A DNA stretch of 64,000 nt from Piezodorus guildinii (GCA_023052935.1 CM041293.1:174087600-174151599), one strand, 5' to 3'. Shown: positions 1 to 10,236, counted from the first letter of the stretch. Notes: generated by a model not told the origin, from the sequence alone. Numbers and translations: made by a program.

Positions 1-7
1 CAGCTAG
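1..7 (+). mobile_element. Helitron-like 3' terminus cut by window start
   Basis: The first bases (CAGCTAG followed by T) match the last bases of the Helitron-like 3' ends found just before every other exon-2 copy in the window (6754, 28515, 32214, 51176, 56799). Only the tip is visible, so this call rests on the shared downstream sequence. Confidence 0.4.
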
Positions 8-402
8 TATAATATAAATAATTGATTTATATTAGGTATGGTTATCATTTTTGAAACATGCTCTTTGCCTGCCATATTCTAACCTAATTGACAAATATTA
101 ACTCTCCTATTCAGGGAACTTGTTTCTAGTCTTAGCCAACTTTTGTTATTAAATTATTTTTATTAATTATGAGGCAGGGGTAGAAGGATGTAGCAATTTA
201 TAACTGAACCTTAGGACTACTTAAAACTTTTATAAATGTGAAAATCAACAATTATAACCAATTGAAAGGAAGAAATAAAATAAGAAAACTGGATTAAAAA
301 TAAGTACAAAATTTATTTTAAAACCATGCATTATAACAGAAGTAAAAAATATAAAAAAATATTATACAACAAATGAATTTAGTGATAACAATATAAAATA
401 AC

Positions 403-611
403 TTATTTCTTTTTTTTAACTCGGACAGGACTTTTTAACATCAATTTGACAAGATCAGCAATTGTTTAATCAGTGTAAAATGGTATGGTTTCAGCTAGTC
501 TAATAACAAGTCGAGGTCTTGCACCTATCCATGAGACTTTATGTAATCTTGAAAAATCCTTCCATATTCCTGTCTCAGAATAAATTCTTTATTTTCGTCA
601 GTATTTTCTTC
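403..611 (-). pseudogene. Orphan copy of last exon (copy 0), broken
   Basis: This is homologous to exon 2 of the two-exon gene at 7151-9808 and belongs to the same subtype as the orphan exon at 51531-51782 (both read GRIFQDYIK where the gene copies read GRVFQEYIK). A splice acceptor (CTCAG on the minus strand) is kept at 612-613. One base is missing near 531, in the codons for KSQW, which shifts the frame. An in-frame stop replaces the Ser codon of TDSTIADLV near 468. No first exon is present on this copy: the sequence to the right is replaced by a SINE and a Penelope relic. It is a dead exon. Confidence 0.75.
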
Positions 612-834
612 CTGAGAAAGAAACAGCAAATATAAATTAATTTAGAGATTTTAAGAAAATTATTTACTAATTAAATTAAGAACATTCTTAAAGAATACTT
701 GCATAGTAAGAAAACCTCTGCTTCGCACAGGCGCAATTTGAATGTGGTCTCATTTATATTTCAAAAAGCACTGTTTCACCAATTTAGAGTTGTTTGTTGT
801 TTATTTATTTAACGACCCTTAATGTTACAGAGGC

Positions 835-1040
835 TAATCGGAAGGTGCTATAGTGGGAGTCCTAAATTTTGCCTATCTAGGTTTAATTAGGATAGGGATC
901 TTTAAGGCTCAGGACCATCTTCTTACGTCCCATCCAATGAACGGTATAACTGAGGATTTTTTAAAAAATTCTGTGACCACCTGCGGGTTTGAACCCTTGA
1001 CCTTGGCTAGTCACTGCACCATAGTTGTTAAAAAGGTATG
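835..1040 (-). mobile_element. tRNA-derived SINE
   Basis: On the minus strand there is a box A-like TGGTGCAGTGA (1011-1021) and a box B-like GGGTTCAAACCC (985-996), followed by a body ending in a TTTTGCCTATC-type segment shared with fragments at 7557, 33005, 57597 and 15505. The A-B spacing is shorter than in a normal tRNA, so this is a tRNA-related SINE head and not a tRNA gene. It lies where the intron of the unit gene should continue. Confidence 0.6.
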
Positions 1041-1259
1041 AGGAAATTGTAATCATTTAGAAAATTAAGTTATTACCACAGTAAAAAATCAACTTTAGAT
1101 TTTAATAAAACCATGATCAAGTAAATTGGTCTTAAAATAAATAAATGACAAAATTTTAAGATTTCTTAAAAAAAATTTAAAGTTGATATAGCACCTTTTG
1201 AAAATCAATATCAATTTATCACAGTTTTTATATTCAATAAATTAGCTAAAGATTACTTA

Positions 1260-2290
1260 CTGCTAGAGATAAAACAATGTTATTGGGCTCTTAACAATTA
1301 CCATACGACACATAACGAATTTCTCGTTTTCCTAAATAATCTGAATAACCAAATATGCTGTAGCATTAAAAATCGACTAGAAACCTATAAATCAGATTTT
1401 AATAAACTTCATAAAATAAGACTAGACTATACAACTAACAGACCATTTAATGTAAATAGTAATGAACTGTACCAGGATATAAGACGCAACCATAAGCTAA
1501 GCAGAATATCAAACAACCTTAATGCTAATGCAATAGACAATTATACAACAAACCAGAGTACAATATTAATCCTATGAAAACTTATATACAAATGGTTGGA
1601 CTCTTAATACTACTAAAACAAATATACATAATAATGTTTTAAACGTATTATCACTAGGTGACAAATTTAATATTATACCAAACATGTCCAATAAAGAAAT
1701 CGTAAATTTTATTGCAGAAATTGAAAGCATCATAAGACCAATAAATACTTCCGATAACCACAAAAATGTACTACGAAATAAAGTAAATAATGAGATCAAC
1801 CAATTCTTAGATAAAAACAATAAAGAAACGAATACATCTAACCTCTTACACAATAGAATCAACAGAGATTTTAGAGAAACTTGAATATTTTCCAAAAATA
1901 ACCCGGATCTACACATAGTAAAATCTGATAAAACCAAAAAAACTGTTATAATTACTAAATCCGAATACACTAAAAAAATAAATGACCTATTAGATGAACG
2001 AAAAATTTACCGAGCTCTAAGGAAAGACCCCTCAAAAGAAATTGAAGACAAACTAATTACGTATGTAGAAAAACTAATAAAGTATAAATATATTGATAAA
2101 AAATATAAAGATAAGATCGTAAAAAGACATTGCACAATTCCACACATACATGGTTTAAGTAAATTACATAAGCCAACGGAGCCTCTCAGACCGATAGTAA
2201 ACAATATTAATGGAATCACGGAATAACTGGCAAAATTCTTAAATCCAGCACTAAACAATTTAACACTCAGTTTATAATAAAGCATAAACA
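1260..2290 (+). pseudogene. Penelope-like element, N-terminal RT region relic
   Basis: A decayed plus-strand reading frame matches the Penelope-like element (PLE) polyprotein upstream of and entering the reverse transcriptase. The clearest block is about 1915-2280: a KSDKTKKTVII stretch, then HIHGLSKLHKP followed by EPLRPIVNNIN, which is the family's 'P..YGLPKIHKP...PLRPIVS' signature, then a LAKFLNPAL-like stretch. Stops interrupt it, for example after INRDFRET near 1882 and just before LAKFL near 2224. The RT catalytic part and the GIY-YIG endonuclease are missing; the frame runs straight into the PLE terminal-repeat sequence at 2302. It is non-functional. Confidence 0.8.
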
Positions 2291-2301
2291 TTTATAAAAA
2301 A

Positions 2302-2390
2302 CGTAATGATGGCTCACAAGCATGAACCGAAACGACGGCAAAATTAAAATATAAAAAAAAAAAAAAACTGACTCCTCATCACCTATAAAA
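2302..2390 (+). mobile_element. PLE terminal-repeat arm with hammerhead-like core (degraded)
   Basis: The sequence ATGATGGCTCACAAGC...GAACCGAAAC is the right arm of the palindromes described at 36957 and 61711. The CTGATGA box is damaged (GTAATGA) while GAAAC is kept. It directly abuts the Penelope coding relic, which ties the palindromes of this window to Penelope-like elements. Confidence 0.6.
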
Positions 2391-3125
2391 TACATAAAAA
2401 GTACTACTAAAAGCATGATCCTACAAGTTTTTAAAGTTTATAATAATGATAATATTTAACTATTTTGATAAAATAGATATATTTATAACTAGATGGCCAC
2501 TATCTAAGTAAAACAGTAAAGCATGCTCACACTGCACTACCATACTCTCCCTCTGTATATGTATGTATATACAGTGAAAATGAGAGAAAGGGCTTCGGAT
2601 TTGTAGATAACAATTTTATCTAATAAATTACCATAGACTTTTATCTGAATTTTAGATTAAATATTATTAAAAGAACATTTAAATTTAAATATTAATTATT
2701 GATTCTAAAAAAAAAATTAAAAATAAGATTTAAATAAAAACCTCACTCCAAAAATTATGCAAAGTTTGTTTTTATTTTCTCTAATCAAAATTCTTGAGTT
2801 TCTTATAGCCGGATTTGATTCTATTACTTGAAAATTAAATAACTGCTCTTAAGTTTTCCATTCAATAAAAGACTGATTCTAAGGAGGTATCTGTACTTCT
2901 TTGTACCTAAAACCAGGGAAAGTGAGGGGGGGGTGAAGTAGTGGGGGGGAGGGCTAGTTTGGGCCAATGGGAATTCATCCCGTTATCAGATAATTTCCCA
3001 GGTAAAAATTTTGGAAAATCACCAAGTTGAAGAAAATCAGTAAGAATATTAGTATTTTTTATTGATGCTTATAGTAATTAATTATTAATTATATAAACAT
3101 AGTGTTTATATGTTTATATATATGT
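2385..3125. repeat. Tail of unit copy 0
   Basis: Collinear with about 11400-12500, 37255-38390 and 62010-63130. It lacks the block that holds the small 63-codon frame and the 97-nt candidate exon: near 2855-2890 the sequence jumps from the 'ctcttaagttttcc' block to the 'ctaaggaggtatct' block. It shows that a fourth, mostly deleted unit precedes copy 1. Confidence 0.75.
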
Positions 3126-3139
3126 ATATAATTATACAT

Positions 3140-3365
3140 ATATATACGACAAATAAATGGAGATTCACTCACAATCTCCCCCGGGTATGTGGGACCCGTC
3201 AGCTAATTGATAGCCACCCACAAAAACAGGCGTAGGGAGTGATGACTCTACCTTATAAAATGTCATCGAGTATCGCGGTGTGGAATATAAACCATACCAC
3301 ACGGCCAAGGGCCTCCAAGGCCTGTCGCGCCAAAGGAAAAAAAAATAAATAAATAAAAATAAATA

Positions 3366-3370
<5 letters not shown>
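3140..3370 (+). repeat. Unclassified GC-richer insert with A-rich tail
   Basis: About 230 bp of distinctly GC-richer sequence (CCCCCGGGTATGTGGGACCC; GGGCCTCCAAGGCCTGTCGC) ends in an (AAAT)n tail and then an (AT)n tract. The A-rich tail suggests a SINE or the 3' end of a LINE. It has no counterpart at the matching places of copies 1-3. Confidence 0.4.

Positions 3371-3426
<56 letters not shown>
3369..3426. repeat. (AT)n microsatellite
   Basis: An almost uninterrupted alternating A/T tract. Translations across it (Ile-Tyr repeats) are not genes. Confidence 0.95.
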
Positions 3427-3429
<3 letters not shown>

Positions 3430-3431
3430 AC

Positions 3432-3525
3432 ATTTCCAAGTCAAATTCAACTTTTTCCAAGTCAAATTCAACCTTTTTCAAGTCGAATTCAACCTTTTCC
3501 ATTTCAAATTCAACTTTTTTCGATT
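3432..3525. repeat. 21-bp minisatellite, about four units
   Basis: Four imperfect units of about 21 bp (AAGTCAAATTCAACTTTTTCC type) lie directly after the AT tract. Since 21 is a multiple of three, the minus strand reads as a heptapeptide repeat (KVEFDLE). No start, homologue or splice context supports a gene. Confidence 0.85.
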
Positions 3526-3768
3526 TCAATAAAAAGTAAAAATCAAAGTATCATGATTTTATGTTTTTATGGTTATTTTAATTACACATTATGTTTTTAA
3601 CCCTTGTGGCTTGTTAACTGTTCTCAGGGGCCTTTTTACATATAATTAGTCAAGATTATAATAATAAGTATAACCGATACTTTAATTTTTAAACATTTTC
3701 GATAGAAGGGCTGGTAGTGGGATTAGCGCGGGTTCGTTTTATTTTAGTTTTATAATCGCGGGCAAAAA

Positions 3769-4360
3769 CATACATCCGTCGCTCTTCCCTCATAGATTAG
3801 TTCAATAAGTCCTTCAGATCTCGTCGAAACTCAAAAGATACTAAAAGATGATCCAACTAAGTCAAAAGATGTAGTCCTTAGTTTATCAGAAAATAACGTG
3901 ACAAATGTCCTATTAGGAACCGCATGTGCCCGAATTAAGGATTGTCAGGGTTACTTACATCCTATAGGAATAGTTATAGATAGTGGATCCCAGAGATCTT
4001 TCATGACCACCCAGTGTGCAAACCGCCTAGGATTACCCTTAATAAGAAATCCTCATAAGATCATCGTCTTTGCAAATACCCCAATTCGTGATGGAGAACA
4101 GCAAACCAAATGTTTTATATGTCCGAGTAGGCTGAATCAACCGCTTTTGGAAACCACCGCCGTTTTAATATCTTCTATATCGGATACATTACCGACACGC
4201 TGCTTATCGCCGAATATTAAAGATATCTTCAAGAAATATGACTTGGCTGATCCTGGCTTTCACGAACCAAATCCGTTGATTTCTTGCTCGGAGCGGATCT
4301 ATTTCCTTTCATTTTTACTGGCGAAACCATCCTCATCTCTCTTGGGTTTCCGAATGGATT
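3769..4360 (+). pseudogene. BEL/Pao-type gag end and protease relic (copy 1)
   Basis: The readable frame from 3898 covers a retroviral-type aspartic protease region: the active-site signature VIDSGSQRSFMT, then CANRLGLP. In BEL/Pao elements this domain sits between gag and reverse transcriptase. The gag region is deleted here: the left junction (about 3768) joins unrelated sequence to the piece that follows the zinc knuckles in copies 2 and 3. A frameshift near 4275 breaks the end, where the other copies read LGADL. No RT, RNase H or integrase follows; the LTR-like sequence begins at 4495. It is a non-coding relic. Confidence 0.8.
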
Positions 4361-4494
4361 AATGACGTTTTATAGATTTAAAAAAAATAGATTTAACGTT
4401 CTTTTGGTTTATTATCTTTTGTTAAGAATTGAAATAGTCTTATGTTTATATTTCTCCATTTGTAATTTTATTTGTTTTATTTTGTGATTTATTA

Positions 4495-4914
4495 TGTGCA
4501 AGCGCTACACTCAATTGTTTTATTCAATTTGAAACAGCTGTTAAGTGACCACTGGGCAGAGGGCATTCTGGGATTGTGAAAGAGGGAGTTAATGGAGCCA
4601 CACGCCAGTATAGGCGGTGTTTAATTAAGTTGGTGGTCGCAGATGTGTCTTATTGTTCTCAAATCGCACTTCATCGAGGAAAATCAAAAGGAATTGAGGA
4701 AAATCACAGAAAATAGTAGAAAATTGTCGCAAGGGGTAGGAGTCGCTAAAGGAAAGAAGGAACATCACAGACGAGAGGGGAAGGAAGTCATCAGGGATAG
4801 AAAGAATCACCACCTTGCATATTATAAACAGTATTTTGTTTTATTTTAATTAATATAAGCTTATTCATGTTCTCTCTTTTATTATTTCATTTACTTACCC
4901 TCAACAAGGTTACA
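4495..4914 (+). mobile_element. BEL/Pao LTR-like sequence (copy 1)
   Basis: A 420-bp segment starts TGTGCAAGCGC and ends AAGGTTACA, so it has the TG...CA ends of an LTR. It follows the protease relic at the same distance in all copies (22417-22824, 48388-48794). No second copy lies upstream of gag, so the boundaries come from terminal dinucleotides and position only. Confidence 0.5.
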
Positions 4915-4921
4915 CTGGTCG

Positions 4922-6258
4922 ACAGAATAGATAGATAGATAACTGTTTTTTTATTTTTCCTTTCAGCATATTACAACAAAAATATAACATGTAAAAAAAC
5001 ATTAATAGAACTATGGTCTTTTAGACCGTCTAGTCCGGAGCCGACCAGTTCAATTTTATAATTTATATAACAGTAACTATATTCATATAGGATACACTAC
5101 ACAATAACACTAAAATAATCTCACTCACTGATTCAACTATTTCATTATCAGGCTCAAAACAATAACAATAATAATAAACAATTACACATATATATATATA
5201 TATATTACAATTTTTAAATATAGTTAAACTCTTTTATAAGTTTATATCTGTAGGGCCATGCTATTTTACAATATTTATACACAGCCATCCAGTTCTGTCC
5301 ATTAAGATAGTTAATTACTTCATCGGTGTTTAAATAATTCTTTCCGAAACACCTTATTCTAATTTCAGATAAAATGGGACATGTGGCGAGGAAATGAAAG
5401 GTATTTTCTACTTCTTTTCTATTACAAAGCGAACACATCACATTGTCATTTGACCAAAATCTATTATAGTTGAGGTATACCAATTCACATCTAACTTTAA
5501 ATATCCATTTCGCCCCATTAAAACTTAATTTGGTATCAAACAAATATTGCGTCCCATTATCATGATCTAAGTTTTTATATACAAACATTTTCTCTGAGAC
5601 TATAGCCCTTTGTAAAAATTTTGATCTATAAATAGCTGTCAGTGATTGTCTAAATTGCTGTAAGATTAGAGCCCAGTTATATTTGTTTTCAGGTTGAATG
5701 TCTATTGAAATATTGTGTTTTTCGGCCAGTTCTCTTACATCTTTAATCCAGAAAATATTTTGTTTGATGACTTCCTCATTTATGAAATGTGGCAGTCTAT
5801 TATTTGGTAGATTTTTAACTCTTAAAATGTAGTTGTTTTGAATTTTTAAAGTTTCCACGAACATTGGGACTATTTTTGTTTCGATGTGCAGCAGGTATGA
5901 CGGTGTGGCTTGTGGGAGACTAAATAATTTTTTAATAAAATAATATAAAAGTTTTTCAGTTTCTATATATTCCTTACTTCCCCATGCCTGAGCTCCATAT
6001 CCTATGAATGATTTAAAAACGGCATTAAATACTTCAAGATTTGATTTATAGGATATACTATTGTTAAATAGGAAATTTTTCCATATGGAGTTGATTGCCA
6101 TTTTTGCTTTTGATAACGTCTGCTGTAGATGTTTTTTTAAGGATAGTGTGGGTGTAAGGATAATACCCAGGTATTTATATTCATTTACTACCTCTATTGC
6201 TTGGTTATTGAAAAACCATTTTTCATTTCGCCCACGTTTACCTCCACAGTTTTGGGCC
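4922..6258 (-). pseudogene. Non-LTR retrotransposon, RT C-terminal part (copy 1)
   Basis: A minus-strand frame (6260 to 5214, 348 codons) reads the segment after the catalytic box of a LINE reverse transcriptase: NEYKYLGIILTPTLSLKKHL (the 'yLGi' thumb motif), the YGAQAWG block, and a terminal zinc-knuckle-like C-x2-C-x7-H-x4-C (CSLCNRKEVENTFHFLATC). The fingers, palm and endonuclease are missing. The 3' UTR runs to a GATA-repeat tail near 4925-4941. The 5' side is cut at a CCTCC microhomology near 6245, where copies 2 and 3 continue about 550 bp further. The clade was not settled. Confidence 0.8.
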
Positions 6259-6486
6259 ATTATTATTGTTTATCCATTAAGAGTAGTTATAATCTTTACA
6301 ATTATCATTTTACTATCTCAGTGTAGCTCATCTTTTTCACTGGACAATGATACATGGCATGCTCTTGAGTGGGTAAGCCATCCAGTTTGTTTGTGTTAGC
6401 TAAAGTTGGGCTAACGAAAATATTGTTCATGCTACAGCATTAAGAGATTGATATTGTTTGTTAGTGATTCTGTAGTAATTAATTAA

Positions 6487-6490
<4 letters not shown>
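6246..6490. repeat. Unit module M, right part only (copy 1)
   Basis: Collinear with the right half of the ~490-bp modules at 24440, 31434, 50436 and 56045. Its left half is lost in the same deletion that truncates the LINE. It ends in TAATTAATTAATGATAT and then (AT)n. No coding signal was seen. Confidence 0.7.

Positions 6491-6542
<52 letters not shown>
6490..6542. repeat. (AT)n microsatellite
   Basis: Alternating AT tract. The same position in other copies is at about 28230-28303 (interrupted), 31925-32000, 50921-50963 and 56530-56582. Confidence 0.95.
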
Positions 6543-6547
<5 letters not shown>

Positions 6548-6754
6548 CAAGGAATAAATTATAATAAATTTTAAAAAATTAATGTTTGGTGTTTTGTTAT
6601 TTTTATATTCCCTTATCGTTCACAGCGCTCCATGCCACTTTCACTCATATACCACTTCCTTACACACTTGCAATAAGTTAGTTATTTTTTTTCTACACTA
6701 GAAATTTCCTATATATAATTTATATGGCAAAAGAAGGTTTGCCTGGTCAGCTAG
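6543..6754 (+). mobile_element. Helitron-like 3' end (copy 1)
   Basis: The segment ends with a short hairpin (GGCAAA - AGAAGG - TTTGCC) followed by TGGTCAG and the terminal CTAG, next base T. This is the 3' architecture of Helitrons (hairpin, then CTRR, insertion between A and T). The 5' TC end was not located, and no Rep/helicase is present, so it is a non-autonomous or truncated element. Confidence 0.6.
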
Positions 6755-7058
6755 TATTATATAAATAATTGATTTATATTAGGTATGGTTATCATTTTTG
6801 AAACATGCTCTTGGCCTGCCATATTCTGACCTAATTGACAAATATCAACACTCCTATTCAGGGAACTTGTTTCTAGTCTTAGCCAACTTTTGTTATTAAA
6901 TTATTTTTATTAATTATGAGGCAGGGGTAATAGGATGTAGCAATTTATAACTGAACCTTAGGACTACTTAAAACTTTTATAAATGTGAAAATCAACAATT
7001 ATAACCAATTGAAAGGAAGAAATAAAATAAGAAAACTGGATTAAAAATATGTACAGAA

Positions 7059-7064
7059 TTTATT
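7059..7064 (-). terminator. Poly(A) signal of the two-exon gene (copy 1)
   Basis: AATAAA on the minus strand about 87 bases past the stop codon. It is kept at 32519-32524 and 57104-57109 in the other copies. Confidence 0.5.
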
Positions 7065-7150
7065 TTGAAATCATGCATTATAACATAATAAAAAAACATA
7101 AAAAAATATTATATAAACAAATTAATTTAATCATAACAATATAAAATAAC

Positions 7151-9808
7151 TTATTTCTTTTTTTTAACTTTGACAGGACTTATTAACATTAATTTCACAA
7201 GATCCGCAATAGTTGAATCCGTGTAAAAAGAGATGGTTTCAGCTAGTCTAATTACAAGCCGAGGTCTTGCACCTATCCACTGAGACTTTATGTATTCTTG
7301 AAATACTCTTCCATATTCCTGTCTCAGAATAAACTCTGTATTTAAATCAGTATTTTCTTCCTGAAAAAAAAACAAGCAAATATAAATTAATTTAGAGATT
7401 TTATGAAAATTATTTACTAATTAAATTAATAACATTCTTAAAGAATACTTGTATAGTAAGAAAACCTCTGCTTCGCACAGGCGCAATTTGAATGTGGTTT
7501 CATTTATATTTCAAAAAACACTGTTTCACCAATTTAGAGTTGTTTGTTGTTTATTTATTTAAGGACCCTTAATGCTACAGAGGCTAACCGGAAGGTGCTA
7601 TAGTGGGAGTCCTAAATTTTGCCTATCTAGTTCATCTTGACAAAAAGTGCACTTTAAAAGAAAATATAACTTAAAATTGGTTCAGTTTATTTGTTTGTTA
7701 TTTCAAAGTGAAAAATAGATACAAATTGGCCCATAGATGCAGCTTTAGATGATTTTAGATGACATTGTTAATGTTTTACCATTATTGCCAGTTATTGTAG
7801 AATGAGTTAATTTCAATCGAAAGTTAATTAAACTATTAAACTATAAATAAAATAATACAAAACTCTATTACTTTAGCAAAGGGTAATTTTGTATAAAGGA
7901 GTAATTTTTAACAGATCCCACTATGTAACATTCAAAGATGTGTTCTTAAACCTTAGCACTAAATGTTCTATTAATATGAAATTAAAATGACTCGATTAAA
8001 AAAAAAAAAAAAACATAATATGAAACAAGACATAAGGATGAAAAATAAACAATATTTATGAATGGATAAAATGTAAATATGAATGGAATTGAATAAAAAA
8101 ACAATTTAGTTAAATAAAATAACACATAAGGATGAAAAATAAACACTGAACATAAATATTAAATGAATTTAAGAACTGTTGATTTAAAAGTTAACTGTTA
8201 GGTGTAAAATGCATGATATAAAGTGGCTCTTCTGGTTTGCCGATTTAGTTGAAAAAGTTCCTGCAACATCCCAGGCATATGGCCCTCAAAAATATTAAAT
8301 CCATACAACCTATAATTTTTGAGCTAGACTAACCACACAAACTTGGACTTTTTTTGTAGGGCTTGTTCATTTTGACTCGTGTGTATTTTTGGCTTAAAAT
8401 CGAATCGCAAAATTTTCATGATCACAATACTTTTTCATACTTTATATTTCATATATAAGTAACTAAATGTAATGAACGGATAAAATATAAGAATGAACGG
8501 AATAAAGTAAAAATAATTTAATTAATTAAATTAAGACATTGAATATAAAATAAATTATGTATACATATTTAATGTCCATAAGTAATTATCGATTTAAAAG
8601 TTTAAATATTATCTTTTTAAAATGATTAATAAATAGTGCTACATTAATAAACAGGCTACTCCACTTATTACAGTTGTTAAAATCAAATTAAGAACTTTAT
8701 TTAACTTTGATCTCTAACTTAAACTATCAATTTAAGTTAGAAATGAAAAAAAGTTAAAGAATTAAATTGGAACATGTGTTTCAGACCAAACAATTTAACT
8801 TTAGAAATTATTATCTGAAACAATCACTTAGTTTTATTCATTTTTCATAACTCTACATTACCTTTTCAACGGTGAAATTCGGTTCAAAAAGTTGAAAAAG
8901 TTCAACAAAAAAAAATATATTTTTACTCTTTCTGTTTAAGTTACATATTTGTGTAAGTTACATACGTGTCCATGTATTATCAATATTAACAAGATAATAT
9001 GTTAATTATCTTATACACAATATTAATCTAGTAAAAGTTGATGATGAGGGATGAAAAGCCGACAAAACTAACTGAATGTAGTAAATATCAATATAGTCGA
9101 TTATTTAATAAAACACATGTTTCAATCGAAACTCACTGATTAAGTGATTTTATCTATTTCATCTATAAGTGTTTAAAAATTCTTAATTTGATGTTAATAA
9201 TGGACGTCAGTGAAATATTTTATGTATTAAGGCGTATTTTATAACGTCAAATAATAACATATTTTGCTATCATTAAATTTTCAAGTATTGTTTAAAAAAA
9301 CAAAACCACATTATTGCAAAGTTACATCATGCAAATATTGGCATTACACGCATTTTGAATCTAGAAACACGTTAAGTTTTGAAAAACGATAGTTATTAGT
9401 TAGCATGTCCGATTAAATCGAAAACGCTGTCAAAACCAGAAGGCCATCTATTTCATTAAAAAATTGTTGAGAGTAGAATCATGATAGTGAATTATCGTAA
9501 AATAATTTGTCACTATCATCTTGTAGCCCGCCTTTGTGGAACGAACGATGTAAAATAGGATTTGTATGAAAAAAATTAATATTAATAAAGTTTCAACTCA
9601 CCGTCAATTCACCTTCCATCTTCAAAAGAGCTTCACTAAATGACAGTGGTATATTTAGAGATAATTTGAGAGTGTAATATTCTTCTATTTTCCTCAATTC
9701 TTGTATAGCTCTTCGTCGGCTTTCTGGTAACGACTTAAATCGGTCATAAAAAACTCTTCCTACAAATGCAGACAATTCCACCACAGCCCTTTCATACTCT
9801 AACGACAT
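7151..9808 (-). CDS. Two-exon gene, 138-residue protein of unknown family (copy 1)
   Basis: Exon 1 is 9808-9602 (69 codons from ATG) and exon 2 is 7360-7151 (69 codons plus TAA). The intron 9601-7361 is phase 0, with a GTGAGT donor and a pyrimidine-rich ...TTTTTTTCAG acceptor. The start is firm: a TAA lies in frame three codons upstream, and a TTATTTCCAG acceptor at 9819-9822 implies an upstream non-coding exon. The predicted protein is basic, has no signal peptide or membrane span, and ends in a lysine tail (KVKKKK). Exon 1 is rich in charged helix-forming residues (ESRRRAIQELRKIEEYY). Exon 2 carries RPRLVIRLAETISFYTD. I do not recognise the family. Exon 1 of copy 3 is identical in protein with a synonymous change, and copy 2 is frameshifted. 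Confidence 0.65.
7557..7634 (-). repeat. SINE fragment in intron
   Basis: CCGGAAGGTGCTATAGTGGG through TTGCCTATCTAG matches the body of the SINE at 835-1040. It is present at the same intron position in copies 2 (about 33005-33093) and 3 (about 57597-57675), so it predates the duplication. Confidence 0.45.
8205..8470 (+). repeat. Dispersed repeat family D (intronic copy)
   Basis: A diverged member of a family recognised by GTGTAAAATGCATGATATAA..., a middle TAGACTAACCACACA, and an end with TTTTCATGATCACAATACTT and TTTCATATATAAGTAA. Other members are at about 14885-17560 (split), 18710-19000, 40205-41385 (split) and 41880-42230, plus the intronic copies at 33660 and 58250. No coding capacity was seen. 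Its class is unknown. Confidence 0.6.
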
Positions 9809-9881
9809 TTTGAATTATCTGGAAATAATTAAAAATTTATTAATAATCAGAAACATTTTTTATCAGACTTTATTTATATAT

Positions 9882-9896
9882 ACATTATATTATATA

Positions 9897-9970
<74 letters not shown>
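9882..9970. repeat. (AT)n(GA)n compound microsatellite
   Basis: An AT tract passes directly into a GA tract. Matching tracts are at 35385-35482 and 59926-60043. Confidence 0.95.
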
Positions 9971-9973
<3 letters not shown>

Positions 9974-10236
9974 TACAGTCGACTGTAGAAATTATCGTTG
10001 GTAGAAATAATCGGGAGTCAGTTTTTTTTTTAATATTTTAATTTTGCCGACGTTTCGGCTCAAACTTGTGAGCAATCATCAGTGCATTACTGAGCCATGT
10101 CAAGTCTAGACTGCGGAGTTTATGCTTGACATGGATCAGTAATGCCCTGATGATGACTCACAAGTTTGAACCGAAACGTCGGAAAAAATTTAAATATTAG
10201 AAACGACTGACTCTCGATTATTTCTACCTACGATAT
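9971..10236. mobile_element. Penelope-derived palindrome with hammerhead-like cores (P1, copy 1)
   Basis: An inverted repeat with arms of about 110-120 bp. The left arm begins ATGTACAGTCGACTG and the right arm ends at TTTCTACCTACGAT. Each arm carries a hammerhead-ribozyme-like core. In the right arm CTGATGA is at 10147-10153 and GAAAC starts at 10173; the left arm carries the reverse complement. Stem II of the right arm has a mismatch (GACTCA against TGAACC). Hammerhead motifs are known from Penelope-like element terminal repeats. Confidence 0.65.

Noticed and set aside
3253..3529. Overlapping minus-strand frames of 72 and 88 codons
   Set aside because: They consist largely of an (AT)n tract read as Ile-Tyr repeats and a minisatellite; no homology or splice context.
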